The notes under the pieces: generated by a model | Database searches by the model: none | What the model was told of the DNA's origin: nothing | The model's input: the letters and a program-made list of their open reading frames with translations, nothing else | Source of the DNA: Mytilus californianus | Lineage: Eukaryota; Mollusca; Bivalvia; Mytilida; Mytilidae | Direction: 5' to 3' | DNA: 64,000 bases | Assembly (NCBI RefSeq): GCF_021869535.1 | Contig: NW_026262712.1 | Location: 48,280,884 to 48,344,883, forward strand | Translations under genes and position numbers: made by a program | In this document: piece after piece, positions 1-11,169 of the stretch | How the letters are laid out: each line of letters opens with the position of its first letter | Position numbering within the stretch: the stretch's first letter is position 1

Positions 1-1729
1 TAGGTCATTGAAAATGACAATGCCCGTAGGTCATAGAACATGATAATGTCCGTAGGTCATTAAACATGATAATGTCCGTAGGTCATAACACATGACAATG
101 TCCGTAGGTCATAGAACATGACAATGTCCGTAGGTCATTGAACATGACAATGTCCGTAGGTCATAGAACATGATAATGTCCGTAGGTCATAGAACATGAC
201 AATGTCCGTAGGTCATTGAACATGACAATGTCCGTAGGTCATAGAACATGATAATGTCCGTAGGTCATAGAACATGATAATGTCCGTAGGTCATAGAACA
301 TGATAATGTCCGTAGGTCATAGAACATGATAATGTCCGTAGGTCATAGAACATGATAATGTCCGTAGGTCATAGAACATGATAATGTCCGTAGGTCAAAG
401 AACATGATAATGTCCGTATGTCCGTAGGTCATAGAACATGATAATGGTCGTAGGTCATTGAACATGACAATGTCCGTAGGTCATAACACATGACAATGTC
501 CGTAGGTCATAGAACATGACAATGTCCGTAGGTCATTGAACATGACAATGTCCGTAGGTCATAGAACATGATAATGTCCGTAGGTCATAGAACATGACAA
601 TGTCCGTAGGTCAAAGAACATGATAATGTCCGTATGTCCGTAGGTCATAGAACATGATAATGTCCGTAGGTCATTGAACATGATAATGTCCGTAGGTCAT
701 AGGACATGACAATGTCCGTAGGTCATAGAACATGACAATGTCCGTAGGTCATTGAACATGACAATGTCCGTAGGTCATAGAACATGATAATGTCCGTAGG
801 TCATAGAACATGACAATGTCCGTAGGTCATTGAACATGACAATGTCCGTAGGTCATAGAACATGATAATGTCCGTAGGTCATAGAACATGATAATGTCCG
901 TAGGTCATAGAACATGATAATGTCCGTAGGTCATAGAACATGATAATGTCCGTAGGTCATAGAACATGATAATGTCCGTAGGTCATAGAACATGATAATG
1001 TCCGTAGGTCAAAGAACATGATAATGTCCGTATGTCCGTAGGTCATAGAACATGATAATGTCCGTAGGTCATTAAACATGATAATGTCCGTAGGTCATAA
1101 CACATGACAATGTCCGTAGGTCATAGAACATGACAATGTCCGTAGGTCATTGAACATGACAATGTCCGTAGGTCATAGAACATGATAATGTCCGTAGGTC
1201 ATAGAACATGACAATGTCCGTAGGTCAAAGAACATGATAATGTCCGTATGTCCGTAGGTCATAGAACATGATAATGTCCGTAGGTCATTGAACATGATAA
1301 TGTCCGTAGGTCATAGGACATGATAATGTCCGTAGGTCATAGAACATGATAATGTCCGTAGGTCATTGAACATGATAATGGTCGTAGGTCATAGAACATG
1401 ATAATGTCAGTAGGTCATTGAACATGATAATGTCCGTAGGTCATTGAACATGATAATGGTCGTAGGTCATTGAACATGACAATGTCCGTAGGTCATAGAA
1501 CATGATAATGTCCGTAGGTCATAGAACATGATAGTGTCCGTAGGTCATAGAACATGATAATGTCCGTAGGTCATTGAACATGATAATGTCCGTAGGTCAT
1601 TGAACATGATAATGGTCGTAGGTCATTGAACATGACAATGTCCATAGGTCATAGAACATGATAATGTCCGTAGGTCATAGAACATGATAGTGTCCGTAGG
1701 TTATAGAACATGATAATGGTCGTCAGTCA
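1..1729. repeat. 26-bp satellite array with 614-bp higher-order period
   Basis: A 26-bp unit beginning TAGGTCAT and ending ATGTCCG is repeated about 66 times from the window edge. Units differ mainly at CATTGAAC, CATAGAAC, CATAACAC or CAAAGAAC and at GACAAT versus GATAAT. Rare variants recur at fixed spacing. CAAAGAAC followed by an extra TATGTCCG octamer is at 395, 612, 1010 and 1226. CATAACAC is at 84, 482 and 1096. This gives a higher-order period of about 614 bp (398 + 216). The last units (from about 1380) are more diverged (GGTCG, ATAGTG), as expected at an array edge. There are no spacers, so it is not CRISPR. The array continues beyond the left edge. Confidence 0.97.
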
Positions 1730-1764
1730 TCTATTAGGTGCCTACATCTTCTTCATTTGGACTC

Positions 1765-1800
1765 TACTGAATAGTTGTCTCATTGACAATCAAACAATCA
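1765..1800 (-). repeat. Fragment of dispersed repeat R1
   Basis: The segment TAGTTGTCTCATTGACAAT is the reverse complement of the conserved core (TGCCAATGAGACAACTC) of repeat R1, whose fuller copies are at 6131-6500 and 45271-45490. Only the core and a few flanking bases remain. Confidence 0.5.
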
Positions 1801-1861
1801 AATCACATTTCGCACTTTTATATATGGCAGGTGTTCCTTGTCTCTTTTAAAGAGCTAAATA

Positions 1862-1874
1862 CCCCCCCCCCCCC
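1862..1874. repeat. Poly(C) tract, C13
   Basis: A 13-base C run is followed by a T run. It is the first of several long C or G homopolymers in the window. Others are at 3186-3204, 6425-6443, 9061-9082, 16325-16343 and 25769-25797. Confidence 0.95.
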
Positions 1875-2192
1875 TTTTTTTAAATATTTATCAGTGGAAT
1901 ATCAAAAACTGCATGATTAACTGTGGCTGTATTAGATATTATGCAAATGACTCAGTCTATGATATCGGTATTAAAGTATATAATCTGCTAAATTCACAAG
2001 TAGTAAATTGTGCCCTCATATATTTCTATATGGGTAGTGATACTTTGGGGATATATTTCACGCATCAATGTCAGAAACAGCAGTTTATATGTTTTGGGTA
2101 AGTGCTGCTCCTGCATAATGTTTTTTTTCTGTTTAGAAAGAGTTGAATATGATTAAAAAGAGATGTCGGGGTATGGGTCAATTACAAAGTAC

Positions 2193-2373
2193 TACAGTGA
2201 AACCTGTCTAAACCGAACTTCTTTGGGACTCAGGATTTTGTTCGGTTTTGGCAGATGTTTGGTTTAATCAGGTTCACAATGCATAAAATTTGATATGAAT
2301 GGACTTAAGAACACGTTTGGTTTAGTCAGGTTTTCGGTTTAGGCAAGATTTGATTTAGACAGGTTTCACTGTA
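2193..2373. mobile_element. Small non-autonomous TIR element with TA target duplication
   Basis: Terminal inverted repeats CAGTGAAACCTGTCTAAA (2195 on) and its reverse complement (ending 2371) enclose 177 bp. TA dinucleotides flank both ends (2193-2194 and 2372-2373). TA target sites and a CAGTG start are typical of Tc1/mariner/pogo-type elements. No transposase is present, so this is a MITE-like copy. The interior repeats a GGTTTAG/CGGTTT motif derived from the terminal sequence. Confidence 0.85.
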
Positions 2374-2399
2374 GTTACATTGTACCAATAAGGCATCAA

Positions 2400-4680
2400 C
2401 TTATGGTATTTAACAATAAACACACACCGTAGCAAACTTCTAATTATAAAACGTTGTGAATAAATTCAAAAGATACTATCACATATCAACCAGCACCAAC
2501 TCATTCTTTATATTACGATTATAATATCATAATGATTAAGATATTACTAACAAACAAATTCTTTGCAGACAAAGACATTAACAAATATCCTCAACACCGA
2601 TAATAGTACATGCATTTGCTTACAGTATCAAACTAGACGTTTGACGGCTCTAAGACTAGTGTCAACAAGTGATGCACTGTATATAGAGAGCACCCAATCT
2701 ACACATTAAAATATGGTTAGATGTCCAATGGTGGGGGGAGTACAAGCATTGTATATAAAGAGAGCACCTGTTCTAAATATGAAAATATGATTCCTCTGCA
2801 AAGGAGGTTTAAATATGAGTTGATTATGTGAATTTATCTTTAAATTGATAACACACCGGTAGTGCACAATTTACAACGCAACTTCTCTTAACGGCGAAGT
2901 TCGAAGACAAAGGCTGGAAGCAGAACAAGGTTAAAATTTATCATCATGCCTCAACCTCATACATGTATACTACATTGTGAAATATCACAAAAATGGTTCA
3001 GGCCTAGCCATTGTATCATAGCTTGTTTTGTCCCTGGAGACATGCCTCACCCTTTCCATGTCGTTAATTGTTAAAGATCTTGAAATCTGTTATATCCGAA
3101 CCCTTATATTATATTATTTTCTGAATTGCTATGTCAAGACCTTTTAGAGCACCATTTACTATTCACGTACGTTGAAAAGGGGGGCGGGGGGGGGGGGGGG
3201 GGGGCGGCATAACCATACATACATTGTTTCATAATTATAATGAATATAGTTCAGATTCCAAACCATTGTATCTTTTCTTAACCTTACGTGACATAGTTTT
3301 AGTCCACATAAGCATTTCCATTTAGTTTATTTTGTTTTTCATGCGTTATTACTCTTAGGGAGATAGAATAAAAACTGTTGTTTGCTAATACCACTAAATA
3401 AATTCTAACGACATCATTACTATATGTATCTACTTTTTTCAAGTTATACTAATCGTTTAGTAAATTCTAGTTTATTATTCGTCCTTGCTGAATTGATCTA
3501 ACTGGGCCAATTTAAGAAATGTTGCATAAGTTGGTGTTGTCTCAATATTGTCAATCTGATGTATTGTGACCATATGTTGCGAAACTTTTTTCTATTCTGT
3601 TGATTTTGTTTTATTCATATCATGAAGTTAATACATATATACATATGTATTGTATGATATCGCTCATTTTTCCTCAATGTAAACCTAACAAATTTCTTGG
3701 CCGTTCCTTTTGACAAAGTTCAGTTTGTTAATTCTATTTTCATATGTGTATTAAAATTCCGACAGTAAGATGTCTGACTAATGGTAGACAATTTAATTTT
3801 GTTTTTCCTCCACTCTTAAGTAAGTAGACTTAAATAACTATATTGAATTGAAATATAGACAAGTGTAATTGTATGTGTTAAATGAACTTCTGATACTTAA
3901 TTCTTTTAAAAAAAATAATTATTTCAAATGCTTTATCCTACCTAAGTGAATTTATGTACTTAGAGCATTTTATATTGTTGTTGCTTTTTTAATGAAATCT
4001 GATAGCACGTCCCACATAAAGCTACACAGTCACGTAATTGCCTGCTTTATCAAAACAAGGCAGCCTTTCTGTATCAAAACATTAAAACCCTGTTATTAAA
4101 GATGCGTACTGTCTGAGAAAACCCCATTCAAAGGGAACAAAACACTTTAAACAATGATGTAATCTTAGTATCAAGCTCCTTTTGGGAAAATTTACATGAT
4201 TTAAAATCATTTAATTCTATAAAGGAGGCGATGCACTAGGGTCCCTATTTAGAAACACCAATACGGAATGTGCTCTTTACACAAAAACTGTTCCAACAGA
4301 GTTACATGTGTAAGAAGGACATACGACTGAAATCAATAAAAGTTGTACGGTCACCATCATAATTTTTTTTACCTATACGATATGTCTTTATTAGTTATTC
4401 TACTTAAATGTGAAAATGGAACATTATTTCCTTAAATTACTTCTTAAATATTGATAATTTTTAAAGACATTCCGGTACATGTTTAAATGTTCTATAAAAA
4501 CCTCATGTTTTTCACCATCGCTCTTACGGAAGATTACTTTGCTATTATTGCTATCTTTATACTATTGTAATCACATAGGTAATCGGAATAAATGTTTTAA
4601 AAAATGTCACCATCCACTCGCGACATAATCTCGCAGTCTTAGATCCTTAGTTATCAGAAAAGTCGGCAACCTGCAATTTT
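2400..4680. other. Unrecognised AT-rich stretch
   Basis: I see no convincing gene. An imperfect 75-bp direct repeat is at 2673-2722 and 2748-2798 (GCAYTGTATATA followed by GAGAGCACC). A G-rich homopolymer with a G19 run is at 3186-3204. The rest is AT-rich and contains only short random reading frames. Confidence 0.6.
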
Positions 4681-4805
4681 ACTGAGGGGGGGGCAAGGGG
4701 GGTTCCAATAACAGCAAAACAGTAAATTGATTTGGCTTAAAACAGATAACAAGGAATTGAAAAGGGACAATAACAGATAACAGTAAATGAAATTTTAAAA
4801 TCAGT
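4681..4805. repeat. ATAACA-rich repeat with G-tract
   Basis: A G-rich tract (GGGGGGGGCAAGGGGGGTT) is followed by repeated ATAACAG/AACAGATAACA motifs. A second cluster of the same motifs, joined to AACCCCTTG plus poly(C), is at 8878-9082. The motif and G/C-tract boundary (AACCCCTTGCCCC or its complement) is shared by both copies, so they are the same dispersed family. Confidence 0.7.
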
Positions 4806-5585
4806 ACAGTCAAGGACCAATCCAGTATATCTTATTATATAACTGGTTGTATAGACCTAGCTAGGCCTTAAACAGAGACATGTATATACATTTTAATTAT
4901 GATCCTCATCAGGAATCCCTTGCCATATGCGTTCCTTTTTGTTAAATCAATAATTGATATGAATTTCATATGTACGCATGGGGATACAAGGAATATTATC
5001 CCCATATATACGTAAAATTCAAATTCGAACAATTCTTAATAATCAAGAAAAAGGAACATATGGATACCTGATGAGTATAGGCCTATGTTCATACTACCTT
5101 AACATAAACACCTTTGATATATGTTGTGTACAAGTTATAATATTGTACAAATTATTATTTGCACAAAAAAAATATACAATGTACAATTAGTACAAATTTC
5201 AACTGAAATTCACTTAAAACTTGTACAATGATTTATAGTATGGAGGATGCTGAATTTTACTAAGAAAATTATAAGTTTCTGTTTTTGTTAAAGGAATATT
5301 TTTAAATCAAGGGCATTTGATAGATAAGTTTTTGTGGTTTGGTATTGTTTTCTAATTTTTCAAGAAAATGAAGCCAGTGACACCTTATATTAATTTGATT
5401 TTTAGAACTTTTTTTTTCAGAAAAGCAATTTATAGTACATGGATTTTGTCATAAAAAACATTGATGCACACTATAGAACTTTTATTCAATGACCACATAA
5501 TAAACCTTAGTTATAAAATACAAAAATACCCAGATGAAGACAGGAAATGTAATTGATACATGCATGCCAGTTACATGTACAAATA

Positions 5586-5657
5586 ATTCTGATAATATAA
5601 AAGAAATTGGCTCAAGTGACTATTCTGATAATATAATAGAAATTGGCCCGAGTGACA
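5586..5657. repeat. 36-bp tandem duplication
   Basis: ATTCTGATAATATAA is repeated with a 36-bp period (copies at 5586 and 5622). Each copy ends in a GAAATTGGC..GAGTGAC segment. Only two copies are present and the divergence is low, so the duplication looks local and recent. Confidence 0.85.
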
Positions 5658-5787
5658 ATTTGGATGACACCAAGTGAAACATAAATCATGTATCTTCTGT
5701 GAAATTATTAAGGAGAATTTGGGTACCATATTGGAACAGCTGTAGGATTTTTAAAAGGATATTTGTAGAGAAATTAAATCGAAGTTG

Positions 5788-5840
5788 TTAAATCAAATCA
5801 AATACTTTATTGCCATATAAAACAAAAACATGATCTGTGA
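5788..5840 (-). repeat. Possible 3' tail of a retroelement, antisense
   Basis: Read on the minus strand this is a TATATGGCAATAAAGTATT sequence followed by tandem GATTT. That is the form of a non-LTR retroelement 3' end with an AATAAA signal. No coding part is attached. A comparable AATAAAGATA tail next to a trinucleotide run is at 24751-24780. Confidence 0.4.
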
Positions 5841-6130
5841 CAAACACAACATATATACAAACAAACAATCTTCAAAATAAACAATACAACATTAAAATAA
5901 CACATCTTTGATTGCAGCAACAGTTTCTGAACTTTCGCTATGTGAAGCAGTTAAAAAAGCTTTAAGAAAAAGGGTGGTCAGGGTTCTCTTTCATGTAAAT
6001 GCAAAGAGGAGGAGTAGCACTTCTAAATGTAAATGCTAAAAGCAAAAGGTGTTGTGTAATTCCCAAAGCCATCATTCACCCACATGCTAAAAAAAATGAT
6101 AAAAAAATATTTTTGTATTTTGTAAATAAG

Positions 6131-6500
6131 TATAAAAGGAGAAGTGGTATGATTGCCAATGAGACAACTCTCAAAAAGAGAACAAATGATAAACAATGAG
6201 CAAACCCATACCGCATAGTAAGCTATACAAGGCCCTGAAATGACAGATGTAAAACAAGAATCAAACAATAAAACTAACGGCCCAATTTAACTACATAACA
6301 ATGAACAAAAAAATTAGTAATACAGCCACTACCGACAACCAGTGCACCACTGAATTACAGGTTCTTGTCTTGGGTCAGGCACATACAGAATGAGGCGGGG
6401 TTAAACATGTTAGTTGGCGCCCAACCCCCCCCCCCCCCCCCCCATAACATGGGACAGTGATGTAACAGTACAACATAAGGTTCGAGAACAGTTATTTCGT
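6131..6500 (+). repeat. Dispersed repeat R1, near-full copy
   Basis: This is a long copy of a repeat I recognise as very abundant in mussel DNA. It contains GGTATGATTGCCAATGAGAC, AACCCATACCGCATAG, a CTAACGGCCCAATTT block, GGCGGGGTTAAACATGTTAG and then a C19 run (6425-6443). A related segment in reverse orientation forms part of the 3' region of RT element f (about 58335-58420), so R1 may derive from a retroelement tail. Apparent reading frames through it have no coding features. Confidence 0.75.
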
Positions 6501-6825
6501 AGTGCATTTCTTTTAGACAATAAATGAAAATGAAAAAAAATCCCTCCTGCGCTTTCTCAATATTATTTTTACAGTGTGTTGTACTACTTTTTGGACAAAT
6601 TATATCAAAATTATACAAAACTTCATCAGCTCTAACTCAATGTCTGTGATCTTTAGATTGTTTACTTTTAGCTATATATTACTGGTTCAATAATCTATTA
6701 AAAGACTTTTAAACACGAATGTGCTATGTAATTACTTTTATCCATAATGAAAAAAATACGACTTTAACTCTGCCAGGTCAAAACTGCCGGTCCAAAGCCC
6801 GTATAAAATAGGAGTAAATATTGTA

Positions 6826-6912
6826 AAAGCACAAATGTCCTTTTATATAAAGCGCAAAGGTCCTATGAATCGAAGCGCAAATGTCCATTTAAAAAAGCGT
6901 CAAACTCGCATG
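6826..6912. repeat. Short-motif array, AAGCGCAAATGTCC type
   Basis: AAAGCACAAATGTCC, AAAGCGCAAAGGTCC, GAAGCGCAAATGTCC and AAAGCGTCAAACTCGC occur at about 6826, 6849, 6872 and 6895, that is every 22-24 bp. This resembles the interspersed motif arrays that form the ends of elements at 18734-19770 and 44831-45770. I did not find the matching inverted array in the window. Confidence 0.65.
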
Positions 6913-7295
6913 CAAAATAATGAGCAATTATGGTGGTTTTTCAGGGAACTTTAAACAGCATTAAACCAACAGTCAATCAAAATGCATGCATAACAAAAAT
7001 CCAATATCTTAAATACACATTAAGTTGAACGAAAAACTACATTCAGAAACCCCCAAAAATGTAAATAAGTCAATATTTGGATAACCCCTTCTTTATTTTA
7101 ATCTTTTTGTTCAAAATGCTGAAAATAAAATGCTCCGCAGGGCGCAGCCTGATACGACCGCAGAGGTCGAACCCTGAACAGTTGGGGCAAGTATGGACAA
7201 AACATTCAAGCTCGATACAGCTCTGAATTTGGATTGTGATTAAATAGTTGACACAGCATAGGTTTCTGACACAGAATGAATGTGGTCTAAGAACT

Positions 7296-7693
7296 TAAAA
7301 ATTTTAAATTGGACATTTACTTTTTATGGTCCAATATCCAAAATCTAAATACATGGTTAGATTCAGCATATCAAAGAACCCCAAGAATTCAATTTTTGAT
7401 GAAATCAAATAAAGTTCAATTTTGGACCCTTAAGACCTCAATGTGGACCAATTTGATAACGGAGCCCAAATATCAAAAATCTAAATACATGGTTAGATTC
7501 AGCATATCAAAGAACCCCATATATTCAATTTTTTTTTAAATCAAATAAAGTTTAATTTTGGACCCCGATTTGGACCAACTTGAAAACTGGGCCCATAATC
7601 AAAAATCTAAGTACATGTTCAGATTCAGCATATCAAAGAACCCCAAGAATTCAATTTTTGTTAAAATCAAATTAAATTTAATTTTGGACCCTT
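7296..7693. repeat. Tandem array, 126-136-bp units, about 3 copies
   Basis: TATCAAAGAACCCCA recurs at 7369, 7505 and 7631. Each unit runs from AAATCTAAATACATGGTTAG to AATTTTGGACCC. Divergence between copies is moderate. Confidence 0.9.
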
Positions 7694-7695
7694 TA

Positions 7696-8473
7696 AAGTT
7701 ATTGTGCTAAAACCAAGAAAAATGCTTATTTGGGCCGTTTTTTTGGCCCATAATTCCTAAACTGTTGGGACTAAAACTCCCAAAATCAATCCCAACATAA
7801 ACCTTGTGTTTAAATTTCATAGATTTCTATTTACTTATACTAAAGTTATTGTGCTAAAACCAAGAAAAATGCTTATTTGGGCCGTTTTTTTTTTCCTAAT
7901 TACTAAACTGTTGGGACCAAAACTCCTAAAAGCAATCCCAACCTTCCTTTTGTGGTCATAAACCTTGTGTTTAAATTTCATAGATTTCTATTTACTTATA
8001 CTTAAGTTATTGTGCTAAAACCAAGAAAAATGCTTATTTGGGCCGTTTTTTTGGCCCATAATTCCTAAACTGTTGGGACTAAAACTCCCAAAATCAATCC
8101 CAACATAAACCTTGTGTTTAAATTTCATAGATTTCTATTTACTTATACTAAAGTTATTGTGCTAAAACCAAGAAAAATGCTTATTTGGGCCGTTTTTTTT
8201 TTCCTAATTACTAAACTGTTGGGACCAAAACTCCTAAAATCAATCCCAACCTTCCTTTTGTGGTCATAAACCTTGTGTTTAAATTTCATAGATTTCTATT
8301 TACTTATACTTAAGTTATTGTGCTAAAACCAAGAAAAATGCTTATTTGGGCCGTTTTTTCTGCCCCTTCTTCCTAAACTGTTGGGACCAAAACTCCCAAA
8401 ATCAATCCCAACCTTCCTTTTGTGGTCATACACCTTGTGTTTAAATTTCATAGATTTCTATTAACTTATACTA
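7696..8473. repeat. Tandem array with alternating 147/161-bp units (308-bp dimer)
   Basis: AAGTTATTGTGCTAAAACC starts units at 7696, 7843, 8004, 8151 and 8312. Spacing is 147, 161, 147, 161 and 162. The short units lack the CTTCCTTTTGTGGTCAT segment and carry GGCCCATAATTCC. The long units have it. 7696-8003 and 8004-8311 are therefore two nearly identical 308-bp dimers, evidence of a recent dimer duplication. Confidence 0.93.
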
Positions 8474-8590
8474 AAGTTATTGTTCGAAAACCAAATGTCT
8501 TCAGACGACTACGACGACGTGATACCAATATACGATCGAAAAAAAAAATTTTTGCAGTCGTATAAAAATATATCAAACATGTGTAACATG

Positions 8591-8685
8591 GGTGCCGATA
8601 TTACTTCATAGGGTGCCGATTTAACCAGGTGCCAAATTGACTATAGGTGCTTATTTGACTATACCGGGTGCCGATTTGACTAGAA
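8591..8685. repeat. Short-motif array, GGTGCCGATTTGACT type
   Basis: GGTGCC/GGTGCT motifs at 8591, 8612, 8628, 8646 and 8667 are each followed by an AT-rich ..TTGACTA segment. Spacing is uneven, 16-21 bp. This is another interspersed motif array of the kind found at transposon ends elsewhere in the window. Confidence 0.8.
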
Positions 8686-8766
8686 TTCATTGATGTGATG
8701 TATGTTACTGAAATCCTTTTGCAAATACAGGACCACCATATTATCAGTGGAAAGACCCCAATAGAT

Positions 8767-8830
8767 ATAAGAAGATGTGGTATGAGTGCCAATGAGACAA
8801 TTAACTCTCCATCCAAGTCGCAATGTTCAA
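8767..8830 (+). repeat. Short copy of dispersed repeat R1
   Basis: GAAGATGTGGTATGAGTGCC is followed by AATGAGACAA and CTCTCCATCCAAGT, matching the 5' part of R1 (compare 6131-6500). It is truncated after about 60 bp. Confidence 0.7.
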
Positions 8831-8877
8831 TTATTTTCAATTTCTACTGAAGATTGGCTGTCAAAAACTTCTAACAT

Positions 8878-9082
8878 TCCAATTTTCAATAACAGTTAAC
8901 AGGAAATACATACTCACAATAACAGATAACAAAAAAAATAATAGTCATATAACAGCTAACAAGGAATAAGACAATAACAGCTAACAGCAAATACATTTTC
9001 AGAATAACAGATAACAAAGAATTAAATTACCCCAAAACAGCATAACAGTTAAACCCCTTGCCCCCCCCCCCCCCCCCCCCCC
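8878..9082. repeat. ATAACAG-rich repeat ending in C22
   Basis: At least seven AATAACAG/TAACAGATAACA motifs lead into AACCCCTTG and a 22-base C run (9061-9082). This is the second copy of the family at 4681-4805. Confidence 0.8.
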
Positions 9083-9156
9083 TCTTTACTGATTGTGACT
9101 ATTCCCGATTGTGAAATTTGGAGTGTGGATTCGCATGGCGGGTGATGCATACATAC

Positions 9157-9195
9157 ATATATATATATATATATATAAACAAGTCTCAATTAAAA

Positions 9196-9243
<48 letters not shown>

Positions 9244-9283
9244 TTTCAATTGAGACTTGTTTTTATATATATATATATATATA
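9157..9283. repeat. (TA)n palindrome with 34-bp unique arms
   Basis: The arms AAACAAGTCTCAATT plus AAAAATATGTG (9177-9210) and the reverse complement (9231-9264) flank a central (TA)n run. They are themselves flanked by outer (TA)n runs and then (GA)n. The whole can fold into a hairpin of about 88 bp with near-perfect arms. Confidence 0.95.
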
Positions 9284-9660
9284 GAGAGAGAGAATGAGAC
9301 GAATAGCTTGTCGAAGCAGCTCTTCTTGCTCCTTTTAGAGTTCATTCGATTCTCTCAGTTTTTATATTTCTCCTTGATTTGTCTTCTTATTCGATTGAAG
9401 AGATTTGAATATTGGTAAACTAGTACTACTGTTGTTGTAATTGGTTACATTCTCATCACGTGTTCAAGGACATATACAACCTTTGCCTTCAATTATATAG
9501 ATTTGAGAGTTCCTGATAAATGTTAATAAAAAAACGAATTTTAGAAGAGTAGAAGTTAAAACAATTTCAGAATTCAGTACTATGCAGATCTCGTTTACAG
9601 TCAATCCAGTAATGTTAATATTTCCTTCCTGAAAATTCAGTATACATGTACATGTATGCA

Positions 9661-9752
9661 TTGAAGACCCATTGGTGGCCTTCGGCTGTTGTCTGCTCTA
9701 TGGTCGGGTTGTTGTCTCTTTGACACATTCCCCATTTCCATTCTCAATTTTA
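9661..9752 (+). mobile_element. Solo 3' tail of RT-element family (type f)
   Basis: TTGAAGACCCATTGGTGGCC, GGTCGGGTTGTTGTCTCTTT and GACACATTCCCCATTTCC match the last 95 bp of RT element f (58559-58652). No RT coding sequence is nearby. Only the extreme 3' end was inserted or retained. Confidence 0.8.
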
Positions 9753-9756
9753 TGTA

Positions 9757-10879
9757 TTGCTTATGATTACTTGAGCATTCTGAAGCCTATTGAGAAGATC
9801 AGAATTGACCGTTATTGAAGTGTCTGATACAAAACTACCGCAATTGGTATGTCTGAAAATTGATTGCAAGACTGAAAATGAATTTATGGTCAATACGTTA
9901 GTAAAAGAAAATAGCAGATCTGAATATATATTTACTATAATAGATATGTTCAATGATGTTTGCCTGCTTGGAACCAACTAATAATTGAAGAAAAGCACAA
10001 AATCCTTAATCATCAGACATCAATAAATAATCATTTGAGTAGATAATACCAAACATTAACCATAAACGTAGAGTCATATAAAACTTTAATTGACGCTGAA
10101 GACGACTTTCAATTGTCGCTGAAAATGAAGAAAACAGAAGAACATCTAACTACTAAAGTCAGAAGTGATAACTCAACATTTCCATTGAAAAAGTATATAG
10201 CGACAAAACATTAAAACAACTACATGTATCTTGGAGTGAATACAATTGTATAAAAAAATTTGTATCGAGATTCCTTAGTTCAAATATTCTGTTCTAATAA
10301 AATTCAAACAATTGATTTGTATACCATATGACTACGTTTGAACCTCTTACAGATGAAAATGAGTTGCGATTAAAATACGTTAAGTTCAATGATGTTTTGA
10401 ACTATATAGTATTATATCATTGTATGTGTTGCCTTTAGATGTTTGCAACTGTATTTTGATCTCAATTGAATGATTGTGACCAAACTTGTTTTTCTATTTG
10501 CATAACCATTTGTGTTCGTTGTTGTATTGAAATAACAATCCCTTGTATTGCTGTTAAAAATTAAAAAAAAAAATGTTATGATATAATTAGCATCAATATT
10601 AGAAATAATCTCAATATAACAAAGTCATTATTATTTTCATTTTAAAGGATGTAAAATAACCTTCCGTAATTAAATCTAAATTTGCATTGAAAAACGACAA
10701 CAATATACAACACTAGTACATGTAAGAGTTAATAGACGAATAATGTGGTAATCACTATTGGTATGCAAAAATTGTCTGTACACCAATCGCTATAAAAAGA
10801 AAAAACTAATTCTTTTTTTTATGAATCGTAATTTTTATATTTAGATATTTTCGAAAAAAAGGCAAAATGTGTATCACTT
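9757..10879. other. Unrecognised AT-rich stretch
   Basis: No feature is recognised. A 64-codon reading frame at 9790-9981 has mixed composition but no family signature, and it overlaps an equally long antisense frame. I do not call it a gene. Confidence 0.5.
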
Positions 10880-11169
10880 TCATTTATCTAACCCGAATAA
10901 TTCAGTCGTTATATTCCACTGCTCTACGATGGCTACATTAACGCCTGAAGGCCTTGTCAATAAACAATCGTCAAATAATCATTCGGAATTAGCTCGGGAT
11001 TTACCCATCTCGATAACATTGGGCTATTAGCTGATTGGCTCTCTCTCACAGAGAGCACCAATCAAAATCCTGGATTCGTGACGCGTTTTATTGTATAAAG
11101 AATTCAGGCCCTCGCGGATGGGAGAGTCCATCACGGGGAGGGACTGAATTATTCGGGTTATCATTTATC
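10880..11169. mobile_element. TIR/fold-back element with 9-bp target-site duplication
   Basis: A 272-bp element (10889-11160) ends in perfect 19-bp inverted repeats TAACCCGAATAATTCAGTC. It is flanked by identical 9-bp direct repeats TCATTTATC (10880-10888 and 11161-11169). A 9-bp target duplication is typical of Mutator-like (MULE) elements; hAT elements make 8 bp. An internal hairpin (GATTGG..CTCTCTC..CCAATC, 11033-11065) adds fold-back character. A 33-codon frame at 10929-11030 starts MATLTPEGLV and is unrecognised. The element is GC-richer than its flanks. No transposase is present, so it is non-autonomous. The intact TSD and TIR suggest a recent insertion. Confidence 0.9.

Larger units (their letters stand above)
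7040..8575. repeat. Composite dispersed repeat containing tandem arrays
   Basis: A long block that I recognise as a common bivalve repeat. It opens with a leader containing TGCTCCGCAGGGCGCAGCC and AGGTCGAACCCTGAACAG (7130-7185). Two tandem arrays follow (7296-7693 and 7696-8473). It ends with a GACGACTACGACGACGTG run and a TACGATCG..GCAGTCGTATAAAA segment (about 8500-8565). The AGGTCGAACCCT segment is B-box-like, but no tRNA fold is evident. No protein is encoded. Confidence 0.75.

Noticed and set aside
1-1729. CRISPR-like repeat array
   Set aside because: Units are directly abutting 26-bp repeats with no spacers, and the context is eukaryotic.
6355-6618. Minus-strand 87-codon frame with a glycine run
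   Set aside because: It lies in repeat R1 and reads the C19 tract; there are no coding features.
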